Origin: Gnetum montanum
Taxonomy: Eukaryota > Streptophyta > Gnetopsida > Gnetales > Gnetaceae
Assembly: GCA_015680685.1 (NCBI GenBank)
Contig: MNCI01017913.1
Coordinates: 1,014,490 to 1,078,489 of the forward strand
Length of the DNA: 64,000 nt
Direction: 5' to 3'
A model generated the notes under the pieces. The model was not told the origin of the DNA. It did not search any database and saw only the letters and a list, made by a program, of their open reading frames with translations. Of this stretch, positions 12,441-23,637 are shown piece by piece. The position numbers and the translations under genes are program-made. Positions within the stretch are counted from its first letter, which is position 1. Each line of letters begins with the position of its first letter.

Positions 12441-13969
12441 GCAGCGTCTGCAGGCATATGTTTGGGCTTGCATCGAAAGAAGCGGCTGCCAGCGAAGCGA
12501 CAGCCGAAACAAGAGTCAGAGCAGAGTTAAAATGTAACTGCAGTTGGCTGCCCTGTGGCCCTAGGGTTTGCACTTATTACCCTGCCTTGTAAAACCAACA
12601 TTTTTCACATTCTGCATTTGCTCGTATTCGTCCTCACGTAGCAGCCGCAGGTGGAGACATCCGAAAGGAAGGAAGGAAAGATGGAGCAATAGATGCGAAC
12701 GAAGTAACAGCGGCGCAGTGTTCTTCGGCCTCTCTACTCTGATTTCGCGGTGGTTGTTGTTGTTGATGCTGCTGTGGCCGTTTTGTGATTGCGTCTGGTT
12801 TTGGCTTTGTTGTTGTTGCTCCGCGGTATCGGTATCGGTTCGGCTGCTGCTCCTGGCACTGGTACGTTATACTAAAAGGTTTGCATCTGGAATTTACGAA
12901 ATGCTTGAGCCGTTTTGGATTGCTGAGAAATGGTAGATTTACTTCGACGGATAACATGATCGCTTTGGGGCGCGTCTTTGTCAGCGTTTGGGTGTTGTAT
13001 GTATGGTATCGCGCAATAGGCAGTGAACATGATGCATGATTTAAGAGTCTCGAGAGTTGTTTATTTATTTTGCTCTAAACGGTTTGTTCTGATGCATTGT
13101 TCGTTATTCGGTTTGTCTCAGATTTCGTCGCTTGCTCGGAGGATGATTTTAGAGTTTTGCTTTGCCTTGCCTTGTACCTTGATTTTGATCCTGCGAACGG
13201 TTTTTTGTTGTTGTTGTTGTTGTTTTGTATGTCATGGAAGCGGCGTTTGATTCGGAGCGAGCGGTTCCGGTTGTTGTTGTTGCGCCAAAGCGATTTTTGT
13301 GGTTAGGTTTTCTTTGGTGGAACTGGTGGAGGTGGACGGGAACTCTTATCCGAAAGTGCGGAGGAATGGATAACGTTAGGAAAAAGATAAATTTGACGGG
13401 AATATATGTGGATGCGTTTGTTGACGAGGTTGCGGAATTTTTATTCTTTCACGCGATGTGCGTTATCCGACTTGCACGCAATAAGCATTTATAGTTTTCG
13501 TTGTTTTGTTCACGTTTTTTAAATGATGCAGTGATTCTGTGCGACGTTTGTTAGATGAGATGTTGAGGTTCTCTCTTGGTCGGAGGATGTAGAGATTTGC
13601 ATTCCGAAATGTGTTTTAATATCATTCTTTGCATTCCAGCAACTATTCTAGGTTGCTGCATTGTTTACAGAAAACCTAGGGCCGAGTCGTTGAGGCGTCG
13701 TTCCGATCGGGATAGTATTGTTGGCCGTTGAATGAAGGCGTAGCGTTACATAGTGATTCGGTTTTCAAATGCAAATTCATTGGGAACTTTTGAATATCGA
13801 ACTGTATTTGTAAGTCGGTTATGTCATCTTGATGTGCTTATTCCAATATTCTTCACTTGTGCGAAGTAAGCGTAAGCCTCTTTGGTTGGGATGTTATGTA
13901 CGGAGTAAGGTTTTCTGACGACAAGTGAAGGCTGTGACTTGACTTCTTTTTTCTTTGTTTGTCTCGCAG

Positions 13970-14159
13970 TACGCTTCAGGAGGTGCAGAGATCCTTTTCG
14001 AGAATTCCTCTTCTGCGCAGTGGAGGAGCCTTGGAAGTTTTCAGTTGCACGGCGGAGAAGATCTCGCATTATGCTTTTGAAGGAGAGCTGTTCGTCTTTT
14101 AAAGATTTACCACGCGATAGAGGGGAATACAGAACTGTTCTTTATTATAGACGAGTACG
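13970..14159 (+). other. Probable 5' leader exon of the TPS gene
   Basis: A pyrimidine-rich acceptor (TTTGTCTCGCAG, ending 13969) and a strong donor (CG|GTAAGA at 14160) bound this 190-base segment. The next acceptor, GTCTCAG ending 14477, lies 37 bases before the TPS start codon. A candidate upstream donor is at 12862 (ACTG|GTACGT). An ATG at 14071 stays in frame with the TPS start if this exon is spliced to 14478. This is inferred from splice signals only. Confidence 0.45.
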
Positions 14160-14514
14160 GTAAGAACTATGCTGCAACTCCTTAGGTTTTGAGGTAGATA
14201 ATGTTGCAAGAAGACCACTTTGACTTTTTGTGTCTAGATGTAGTATTTTCGCAATTGGATTCTCGATTTTGCTTTTCAAACTGCTTTCCTTATTCTTCGG
14301 CTATCCAGGTTGCTTGTGCGTTGCATAAAAGGCTTTTCTTATAGATAAGGTAAAACAACGGCACATATCCAGAAGTGATCCTTGTTACCAAAGAGGGCTG
14401 AAGAATATCTTTTGATATAGTGAACCGAGACCAGGAAGATTTTGGCCAGGCCTGCTTGTTGGTGTGATTTGTCTCAGTGATTCTTTGATTGGGCGTTTGA
14501 GATCGGTCAGCATA

Positions 14515-17266
14515 ATGGTATCCAAATCCTACTCAAATCTCTTGGATTTGGCGTCTGGGGACATTCCAAACTTTGAGAAGCCTTGCAGGCGGCTTCCGAG
14601 AGTAATGACTGTTTCAGGCATTCTTTCAGAGTTTGATGATGATGCAACCTCAGATGCTGTCTCCTCGGTATGTGCGCAACGCACACTTATTGTTGCCAAT
14701 CAGCTTCCATTGAAAGCTCAGAGATGTCAAGGAAGCCTAAAATGGTCCTTTAGTTGGGATTATGATGCCCTTTCTTTGCAGCTCAAGGACGGGCTTTCAG
14801 ATGACAGTGAGGTTGTTTATGTTGGTTGTTTGAAGGCAGACATAGATCCAAGTGAACAAGAGGATATTGCACAGTTTTTGCTTGAGAAATTTAAATGCGT
14901 GCCCACATTCTTACCTCCAGATCTTCAAAGCAAGTTTTACCATGGCTTTTGTAAGCAGCAGCTATGGCCTTTGTTTCATTACATGCTGCCTTTGTCTCCG
15001 GATCATGGGGGCAGATTTGATAGACCACTGTGGCAGGCATATGTGTCTGCTAATAAGATCTTTGCAGACAAGGTAATGGAGGTTATAAGTCCTGATGATG
15101 ACTATGTTTGGGTGCATGATTACCATTTGATGGTGTTACCCACCTTTTTAAGAAAGCGGTTCAATCGTGTGAAACTCGGGTTCTTTTTGCATAGTCCATT
15201 TCCATCATCGGAAATCTACAGGACTCTTCCAGTCAGAGATGAAATTCTTAGAGCTCTGCTGAACTCAGATCTGATTGGATTTCACACATTTGACTATGCC
15301 CGTCATTTTCTTACCTGTTGCAGCAGGAGGCTGGGTCTAGAATACGAGTCCAAAAGGGGCTACATTGGTCTTGAATATTATGGCAGAACCGTTAGCATAA
15401 AGATTCTCCCAGTGGGCATTCATATGGGTCAGCTTCATTCTCTGCTAGATATGCCAGATACTTCTTTTAAAGTAGCAGAGCTCATGGAACAGTTTAAGGG
15501 GAAGAAAATGCTTCTGGGGGTGGATGATATGGACATATTTAAAGGCATCAGCTTGAAGTTACTGGCATTAGAACATCTGCTGAAGCAACATCCTGAATGG
15601 AGAGGAAAAGTAGTTTTAGTTCAGATCGCAAACCCAGCAAGAGGAAAGGGAAAGGATGTTCAAGAAATACGAGACGAAACGTACATGACTACTCAAAGGA
15701 TTAACGAAACATTTGGTTTTCCTGGCTATGAGCCTGTTGTTCTCATAGACAGAGCTGTTCCTCTTTATGAGCGTTATGCTTTCTACAGAGCAGCGGATTG
15801 TTGTGTTGTTAATTGCGTGAGGGATGGTATGAATCTTACTCCTTATGAGTATATCGGATGCAGACAGGGTACTGCCAAATTAGATGAAGCTTTGAATTTG
15901 AACACCGATGTTCCTAAGAAGAGTATGTTGGTTGTTTCCGAGTTTATTGGGTGCTCGCCATCTCTTAGCGGGGCTATCAGGATTAATCCATGGAACATAG
16001 AAGAAGTTGCAGAGGCCATGAATACGGCACTTACAATTCCTGACACTGAGCAGCAATTAAGACATGAAAAACATTACAGATATGTGAGTTCCCATGATGT
16101 GAACTACTGGGCACGCAGCTTTGAACAGGATTTAGAGAGAGCATGCAGAGACCACTACAAGACAAGGTGCTGGGGTATTGGATTTGGTTTGAGTTTCAGA
16201 ATAGTTGCTCTTCGGCCGAACTTCAGGAAGTTGGCTACAGAACACATTGCATCTGCATATAAGAGAACTAATAGCAGAGCAATACTTTTGGATTATGATG
16301 GCACAATGATGCCACAGACATGTATCAACAAGACACCTAGTCCAAACGTGATATCTGTTGTAAATAGCTTATGCAGTGATCCGAAAAATCTTGTTTTTGT
16401 TATTAGTGGAAGAGGCCGGAAGTCTCTTGGTGAATGGTTTTCACCTTGTCCAAAGCTTGGGATTGCTGCGGAACATGGCTATTTTATCAGGCAGGAAACC
16501 TCTTGTGTGTTGGTTTCTGTCAAGTGTAGGAATAAGTATCTTTTTGTCATTTATTTGGTTTGAAATGCAAGTTTGAAATGAAGATATTGTAATGCAGGCG
16601 GAATCAAGATTCAGAGTGGGAGAAGACCTCACCAACTGCGAATTTTGATTGGAAAAAAATTGCGGAGCCTGTAATGAAATTGTATACCGAGACCACTGAT
16701 GGATCTTATATTGAGGCAAAGGAGAGTGCCTTGGTTTGGCATCATCAAGATGCTGAACCAGATTTTGGGTCGTGTCAGGCTAAGGAACTTTTAGATCACT
16801 TGGACAGTGTTCTAGCAAATGAGCCTGTTGAGGTTAAGAGTGGCAATCACATTGTTGAAGTGAAACCCCAGGTATGAAATTGCCGTGATAGTTGAAAGCT
16901 TATTTTGTTTCAGTGAAAGTAAATAGCAAATGGTCTTTTTTTCATTTGCTAGTATCTCTTTTACTCTTGCAGGGTGTCAGCAAGGGTTTAGTTGCTGATA
17001 AGCTCTTATCGGCAATGGTTGATAGCGGTAAGCCTCCGGATTTTATTCTATGCATTGGTGACGACAGGTCAGATGAGGACATGTTTGAAAGCATTGCTAC
17101 TGCGATAATGCAGCCATGCCTATCCTGCGTTACAGAAGTATTTGCCTGTACCGTTGGCCAGAAACCAAGCAGAGCAAAATATTATCTCGATGATACTGTA
17201 GAGGTAATGAAAATGCTGGGAGGACTTGCTAATCAAGCTCTGAAAAGTCAAATTCAAATCTCCTAG
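14515..17266 (+). CDS. TPS: Class II trehalose-6-phosphate synthase/phosphatase-like protein
   Basis: Coding exons are 14515-16490, 16598-16871 and 16973-17266 (847 residues, about the usual 850). The start is chosen at MVSKSYSNLLDLASGD, the conserved N-terminus of plant class II TPS proteins. A GT20 synthase domain spans about 55-545 (RTLIVANQLPL, VWVHDYHLMVLP near 198, RDGMNLTPYEY near 436). A HAD phosphatase domain follows, with LDYDGT at D593/D595, a VISGRGRKSL motif and IGDDRSDEDMFE near D780. The GVDRLDxxKG signature of active class I enzymes reads GVDDMDIFKG, as in class II. Class II members generally lack proven synthase activity and are thought to act in trehalose-6-phosphate and SnRK1 sugar signalling in the cytosol. 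One huge exon followed by two short ones is typical of the class. No internal stops or lost HAD residues, so it is probably functional. Exact orthology (TPS5-TPS11 group) is not resolved. Confidence 0.95.
16491..16597 (+). other. TPS intron 1, probable GC-AG intron
   Basis: Joining ..TTTATCAG (16490) to GCGGAATC (16598) gives GYFIRRNQDSEWEK, matching the family without gap. That requires a GC donor (AG|GCAGGA) with a normal AATGCAG acceptor. The nearest in-phase GT donor (after 16512) would insert six unrelated residues. Confidence 0.75.
16872..16972 (+). other. TPS intron 2
   Basis: A 101-base intron with donor CAG|GTATGA and acceptor CTCTTGCAG|G. It is phase 0, between VEVKPQ and GVSKGLVADK, which are contiguous in the family. 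Confidence 0.95.
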
Positions 17267-18753
17267 TGTCCTCAGGAAAGTCAGGGTGAGTCTCCGTACA
17301 TGTAGTCTGTTTTGTATCCAAAGATCATGTATATGGAGGAGCATCTATGGAGTTCACCTTTTGCTTGTGTCGATTGACTGGTCATGCTGATGGCAGTCAA
17401 AAGTTTTAGGCACATGGAGACGGGCAACTATGTGAGTTTTTGCGTATTGTCAAATCATAGGGTAATGATGTATGCATATTTTGGCCCAAAATTGTATTGT
17501 ATATGCTATTGCAAAGTTGGATGGGGGAAAACTACATTGCCATTTTTTCTTCTCTCAAGATTCAGCATCAAGCACTGGTACATAGACAATTAGTATAGAC
17601 GATCTCCGTTTTCATGCTTTGGGTATGAGTTGCTTGGCTATACTGTTTAAGACATGATATGTCATGATACTAGCGTAACAGGCTTGAGTAAAATTTTGGG
17701 GTTTTTTCTTCCGGAGCATAAGGAGATCTTGAAACGTTGTGAAGTGAATACACAGCCAGATCCAAATATCTATACGCAACTACTGGTGGTTGCTTATCAA
17801 GAAAGCTTTGGCAATTCGGGCCATCCGACTTGGATAAACAGATACCAGCATTCATTATTTTGAATGAATATGTTGTTTCTAGGAATTGTTATTGAGCTAC
17901 TTCTGGAATTAGGTTTCATAGGATGCTTGTGTTTTGTATTAAACTGTGAAGCAGAAATCGGGGCTGAATCATTAGAATTTCAAGAATGCGAGATACCGCT
18001 GGTGCAGCATTTGTTACCAGGAATACACACCACAAAATTTTTTTCGTACTCTCCTGTATATGAAAGAGATCTTGCCAAAAGTGAGATTTCTCTGCAATGA
18101 TATACAATTGCCAATTTTGTATATGCCAATTGGTCTCTTTAAAACACATTTCTTACTCTGTATGATTGCACTTGAAACTGCTTTCTATTTTTTCATTACT
18201 CTTATTACCTAAGTGTGCTTGTGCTGTCTCTTTAAAATCATAGTGGATATTGAAAATTCTTTGTTTGCATGATCCATTTGAATACGTGATTTGCAAGGGG
18301 TTCTGACTTTAGATGGCTCTCCACTAGAGATCTTGACGGATTTTGATGAACACAATGTTTGGATTGAACTTGCTTATTAAGCGGTGTGGTTTATATTTGA
18401 TAGACAACTGCTTTTTCTAGTTACTGGGTCTTTGCATTTTGCCTTTCTGCTCGTGATTGGTGGATGCTTGACGCTATGTTGAGCATAATTGTTAAAGAGG
18501 TTTAATTCCTATCAATTTTTAAAGAAACATTGATGCAGTTATGTTTAAGCATGTGGAGATGGGAGATTTTGTTACTCAAATCTGTTTGACAGTTGCACGT
18601 CTTGGTGGATGTTTTGGCATTGCGGATACATTTTATTGAAAAGTAAAAACATAGAAAATTTTAGAGGGTGTCAAAAAATAAATCATAGAAAATTTTAATA
18701 TTATATTTCTGCTTCAAATGATCAATCAGATCAATCATCCATCGTCCACATGA
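17267..18753 (+). other. 3' flank of the TPS gene
   Basis: Presumed 3' UTR followed by intergenic sequence. Open frames here (for example 17864-18100) have no recognisable domain. I cannot place a polyadenylation site with confidence. Confidence 0.5.
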
Positions 18754-18870
18754 GATCAGGGCTATTATTCGTACCGCAAGCTGGAGGATGTGGATCAGGG
18801 CTATTATTCGTACCGCACGCTGGAGGACGTGGATCAGAGCTATTACTCGTAGCTTGCGCCGGAAGATGTG
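18754..18870. repeat. 39-bp minisatellite, three copies
   Basis: Copies at 18754-18792, 18793-18831 and 18832-18870 differ by a few bases, the third most. The 39-base unit equals 13 codons, and plus-strand frame 1 reads DQGYYSYRKLEDV-like repeats with a stop only in copy 3. No surrounding gene is evident. Confidence 0.85.
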
Positions 18871-19230
18871 GGAATCCATCCCATGAAATTCGGACAAATT
18901 ATGTGGATAAGTAAGAAATGGACAAGTGAATTTAAAAAATTACTTGCCATGTACTTTCTTTTACATTTTTCCATAACCTTGCCATAGTTGGTAACCTTGC
19001 TATGTTCAACTAAATTTTGCATCTTCTTGAAGATGTTCTAAATCTTTTGCCATTGGCTTCCTACCTTAAAATGCTAGCCTTAGTTTCTTGGTACTTTCAA
19101 GGATTACTTTAAAAAACTTGGTAAAGTATAAGTACCAAGAACCTTGGAAAGTACAAAGGACTACTTTAGAAAATGGCATGGGTACTCATTTGATGCCCTT
19201 TTTAAATACATCATTATTGTGCATTAATCA
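18871..19230. other. Spacer before the Athila nest
   Basis: Contains imperfect copies and an inverted copy of a CTTGGTACTTTCAAGG-like word at 19080-19160. No gene is seen. Confidence 0.5.
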
Positions 19231-19311
19231 ACCTTAAATCCATACATTTTAGTCACAACCCGTCAATAATCATATATGCATGTTAGAAAGGAAAACTAGT
19301 TGAAGAACCTT
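19231..19311. repeat. Repeat copy flanking element C on the left
   Basis: This 80-base stretch (starting ACCTTAAATCCATACATTTT) matches 43487-43570 on the other side of element C. The right-hand copy lies within a partial tandem repeat of period 138. The host site therefore seems to have been repetitive before C inserted. Confidence 0.7.
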
Positions 19312-19321
19312 TTTATCTTAG

Positions 19322-20070
19322 TGATATCGGATCACATGCTATGATATTGGGGGTTTTGTGCGGACTATAAATATAACACTTGGGCGCATGGTTTGGGATT
19401 TTGTCAGTTTAAAGAGTAGTCGAACTCTTGTAGTTTTATTTCGTGGTATTAGAGAATAGTTAGTGAGTGCTTGCAGTGTGGTTCTGAAGTCATTTATATG
19501 GTGTCTTATTCGAGTGGCAATGTACCTGGACACATTTCATGAACGACTAAGATCGAGATTGATTCTTATTCATTGCAGCACTTTGACTTGGATTAGATTT
19601 ACTTGCCATGCAATTTACTTTTCATGTACTTAGTTAATATTCACATTTCCATGCATATTAATGAATTGGTGGAATGAGCGTTATTGCTTGGTTTGCCAAG
19701 TAGCATAGTGCTTAGTAATCCCAGTAGTGGATCTGTGAGTTTAGGATGTGTACGGCAAGCTAGGAATGGACACTCCTCACTCATAGGCTAGTTTAGACTT
19801 TATTTTCCATTGTTAATTAGATTAAACAATTAATTTCTTTATTATCATTAGGAGTAGCTTAGGGCCAAATAACATCAAGAATCATACGCCTCACTTTGGA
19901 CTAAACCATACGTAACAAAGTGACCACTAGTCCAAGTGGGAAGATAATGAACTGTGATCAAAGCATAACAATCTAGATGCACAACTAGCCCCATCCACGG
20001 AATTTTATTGGATCATGCGTAAACGCTTGTGATTCATATGTTGGACATAGAGGTACCTCATTGCTCATCA
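19322..20070 (+). repeat. 5' LTR of element C
   Basis: Starts TGATATCGGATC, similar to the LTR heads of B, and ends GCTCATCA just before a primer-binding site. The last 300 bases match 43150-43453. The start is inferred from similarity and could be off by some bases. Confidence 0.65.
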
Positions 20071-20071
20071 T

Positions 20072-20089
20072 TGGCACCATTGCCTGGGA
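20072..20089 (+). other. Primer-binding site of C, tRNA-Asp type
   Basis: TGGCACCATTGCCTGGGA is close to the Athila-group site TGGCGCCGTTGCCGGGGA, complementary to the 3' end of plant tRNA-Asp. Confidence 0.75.
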
Positions 20090-20202
20090 TGGTGCTAGTT
20101 ATTTAGATTAGTTATATTATACATGATTGTTGTAAAGGTATTAATGATTTATCTCTTAGAAAATATTAATATTTTAAGTCACACATGTTATTAGGTAAAA
20201 TC

Positions 20203-20625
20203 ATGTCTTCTTCACATAGGACCAAAAGCACTTACAGGAAAAATGATAGGATCTATACTAAAGAAAATTGGAGTGAACAACCTCAAGCGAGGATGCTCAT
20301 TTAGACCCTTACTACACTCAAAGACTATGTTCAACTAATGTAGAAAATCCTAGAGGAGATGGAGTAAGTCCTAGATCAAGGAGGGCCTCAAGGCCTACAA
20401 CCTCCTCTAAACCTAGATAAGATAAATTAAGGGATCATGGGGAGAACTATAGGAGCCATGGTGATTCTCCCAGTTCCTCATCTTCCTCTTCTTCTTCAAC
20501 ATCTAATTTTAATGAAGATGAACGTAGGTATAGAGATAGAGCTCCACTATGGGATCAAAATAAAAGATAGAAATCAAACCCAAGGGCAAAATCAAAGACA
20601 TCAAAGTGAGCATAGACAAGATCAT
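20203..20625 (+). pseudogene. Element C gag, 5' part
   Basis: Begins MSSSHRTKSTYRK at the position where A and B start gag (MSPSSYESAS and MSSSSHKRTS). Several stops interrupt it. It is cut at 20625 by insertion of element A and resumes at 39538. Confidence 0.65.
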
Positions 20626-20840
20626 TAAAATAAAAACATAAAAGCTATAAAAATCATATGCCTCAAGCTTACTTAACCATACAATCCTGACATACAGGTA
20701 AGCTTGGGAAGACAATGATCAACCAACCCATCCTTGTTCCACAAGGGCGCATAAGCACTTCGTCCTTGGAATTCAACCGGATTGTGCGTGAAATGCTTGT
20801 ATTAGTATGGTTGAGTGTAGGGGTACCTCGCCGCTCATCA
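20626..20840 (+). repeat. Truncated 5' LTR of element A
   Basis: Matches the last 215 bases of the 3' LTR at 39318-39532, from the ACATAAAAGCTATAAAAATC word to CTCATCA. About 680 bases of the upstream part are missing even though the target duplication next to it survives. Confidence 0.8.
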
Positions 20841-20841
20841 T

Positions 20842-20859
20842 TGGCGCCATTGCCAGAGA
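20842..20859 (+). other. Primer-binding site of A, tRNA-Asp type
   Basis: TGGCGCCATTGCCAGAGA begins one base after the LTR end and closely matches the Athila tRNA-Asp site. Confidence 0.85.
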
Positions 20860-20976
20860 CTTAGTTGTTTGTGCGCTAATTAAAACTTAGGAAATTATTC
20901 ACATCGTTGGAATGAACCCTTAGGGTTGGTTGAGAAAATAATAAACAAGAATACATCGCACACTGAATAGACAAGT

Positions 20977-23310
20977 ATGTCTCCTTCTTCATACGAAAGC
21001 GCCTCACCACCTAGGTCTGAAATAGGAAATAGTCGGTGACGTAATACACATGATGTTAATCTGCCAGTCCCTCAACAAGTTTGAGTGGTATATATTCATC
21101 TCGATGAGTATATACCAGACTTCACCTTTATCCTCCAACAAGACGAACAATTGTGTTGGCGAGACTTAGAAGGTAACAGTGTTACCTCCCGATCGTTCAG
21201 TCCTGAGTATGCTTCTTCATGCTCTCACACGAATTGGCATACCACACTTACATGCAGAATACGTTGTGCAAGACCATGACTCGAGACAGTGGCACAATGT
21301 CAAAGGGACTTGCAACAGGAGAGACATCAGAAGTCTGTAAAGGGTAAGTGGTCCCAGGATGCCCCACATGTCTTAAGCGAAAATGAGGGTGGTGAACTTA
21401 CCTCAGGTAGTCACCCACACAACGATGTTCCTCCCCTTGATTTTGGCCAAGGGGTTGTGTATTAGAACCTTCATTCCACTATTCATAACCCAAGTTTTGA
21501 TACCCACAAGCACAAAGGGTCTGAAAAAGGGACACGAACTCATGATAAATGTGGACATTTTGATCGCAATTATGATCGGGGTCGAGACTGTAGAAGAGAA
21601 GGTAATAGACATCGTCATGGTGACGATTCTCCTTCTTCTTCACCTTCATCATCTCTTTTACCCTCTCCTTCAATACTTGGACATGGTCATAAAGAAAAAG
21701 ACCATGGGGATAAAGGTAGGCAAAGTGAAAGTCATAGACAGAATAGCTAGGAAAGGGGACGAGGGCATTCTAGAGAGTCACGACATAGAAGAAGGGAGAG
21801 TAGGGAACAATGTAGGCATCATAGACGCCATAGATGAGATGATCACGATGAACTCCTTCTCGTTACTCGAGGTATGTTGGACATAACTGAGGCTGTTAGA
21901 ATTCCAACAAGGCATCAGAAAGATAGTAGGATCAAGAGATTAGATATGAACAACATACCATGATTTAGGGGGATACAACATTGATCCTCAGAATCATTTA
22001 CAAGCATTCCATGATGTGTATGCCTTACAGAACATAGAGAACAAATGGAAAAAACTTAAGTTGTTCCCACGAACATTAGTTAAAGAAGCGGAAAGCTGGT
22101 ACCAGTCTTTAGAATCGGAATCCATTCGTAGATGGAGTACTATGTTAGGAATATTTAATAACAAGTACCAAATGTACTCCCAAGTGTCTAACTTGCGAAA
22201 GCAAATCCAAGGCTAAAAACAAGGAGGACATGAACCCTTGGATGATACCATGGGCCAATACTATGCACTATTACATCGTTGTCTTGGCCATAGTTATTCG
22301 CAAAGGGATCAACTATGCCATCTCGTGGATGGGCTTAAGCATGAAATGAGAAGAACCCTTGGGACTTATGTCTAAGGGAGACTATCCGAGCTTAGGTCCC
22401 ATCAAATTCAAAGACTATTGGAGCAATTTGCTAAGGAAGAACGTGAGCTACGGAAGAGAGAAAGTGCAGAAGAGTATAACCAAGATCCTTCCCTTCAGAA
22501 GAGGGGAGTAAGATTTTGTGAGGATGAAGAAGAGTCACTACTTGAAGAGATGGTAAATAGGAAAACTTTTCCTATCCAAAAGTTGACATCAGAAGTATCA
22601 GCAAAGGTAGATCAAATGTGGGATTCTCTAGACAATAGATTTCAATATGTTCTTAAAATAGTAGAGGAGTCTAAAGAGCAAGGTAGTGATTACGAAAAAA
22701 GAAAAAGGAGAGAAGCTGAACATGCACGTAGCAAGGGTAAGGGCAAATTTTTCATCATTGAAGAGGTTGTGGAGTCGGAAACAAATAATGATAGTGGATG
22801 TGAAATATGTCAATATTACCATCCTAAGGGATGTTGCCCTGTAATCTCATATCTACAAGAGTCTGGGGTGTATGCACCAAGCAGCAAGCACCCTGAAGGT
22901 TACCTTATCCTCAAAGTAACCCAAGGAAGTTCCACCAACCCTTAACATATTATCCTAGTGGAACTCTACAACAACCAATTGAGAAATATCAATAGTGGTA
23001 GCATCCACAATCATGGGGAATGCCACCACCAAGGCAACAGTATCCTTACTAGCAACCTGACCTGTATGGATATTACGTGCAACAACCAATCTCCCCACGT
23101 GACTCTACTGGTCACGTCACTTCTCAACCTCACTACCGAGCTTGTGAGTATTATGGGACTTCCTCTTCTAGAGGCGATATTCTGCAAGCATATCATCCTT
23201 CTCATTTGGCCACATCTCTTCCACCAATAGCTCTGCTACCACTTGCTCCCGCGATGCAAGGTGAAATCCTTACCCAACTACAACAACGTAATGCCACGAG
23301 GGTTATTATC
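20977..23310 (+). pseudogene. Element A gag
   Basis: Starts MSPSSYESAS. A Ser- and Arg/His-rich tract (about 21530-21790) is followed by the capsid-like region (about 21890-22440, with LKLFPRTLVKEAESWYQSLE) and a basic region leading to CEICQYYHPKGCCPV, a zinc-knuckle-like motif near 22800. A Pro/Tyr/Gln-rich tail follows. Many stops and frameshifts break it. Gag would form the particle that packages element RNA. It is closely similar to B gag at 24605-26944. Confidence 0.8.
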
Positions 23311-23339
23311 TCTTAATCTATTGTTGGTTCCAACAACCA

Positions 23340-23637
23340 CATGAAGAAAATACCTTTCTTTAGATCCAATAGTCCAACCAAGCCCTTGCAATCATAAGCC
23401 ACTGATTCCTTAGAAGCCTCAGTATCAATCAAAACTTCGGAGCCCCTTTCAACCCAATCATCGCACTCAACGCATACGGTCATGCTAACACATGTTGTCA
23501 CCGATTGGATCAAAGCTGGCCACCTTCCCAGGAAATTCTCTAATCCTAGGAGTCCTCTAATATACTTACAAGTTGTTAGAAATGTGCTGTACAAGGCTAT
23601 TTTGGATTCAGGTTCTGGTGTCAACTTGATTTCTTAA
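23340..23637 (+). pseudogene. Element A protease, N-terminal part, cut by B
   Basis: The frame runs through KKIPFFRSNSPTKPLQS and ends at LDSGSGVNLIS, the aspartic protease active-site region. Element B is inserted directly after it. The remainder continues at 33576 with EMYKAWNLPPLKK. Confidence 0.85.

Larger units (their letters stand above)
9701..12600. other. Upstream flank of the TPS gene, microsatellite-rich
   Basis: Base composition rises relative to the spacer and simple repeats cluster: CATGG repeats (10095-10123), an ATT/CTT run (10287-10320), GAGGA repeats (12025-12050), an ATA/ATT patch (12318-12358) and a CTGGCT run (12372-12440). Open frames on both strands are low-complexity. 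It may hold the distal promoter, but I cannot identify a start site. Confidence 0.4.

Noticed and set aside
12197-12537. Frames rich in Lys-Pro or Leu-Ala repeats on both strands
   Set aside because: They read through the CTGGCT hexanucleotide microsatellite; no conserved protein is present.
14464-14514. TPS start upstream of MVSKS, beginning with GTG at 14464
   Set aside because: GTG is not a normal plant start and the segment spans a likely splice acceptor at 14477. The conserved N-terminus begins at 14515.
17864-18100. 78-residue frame downstream of TPS
   Set aside because: No similarity recognised and it lies in the presumed 3' flank; chance open frame.
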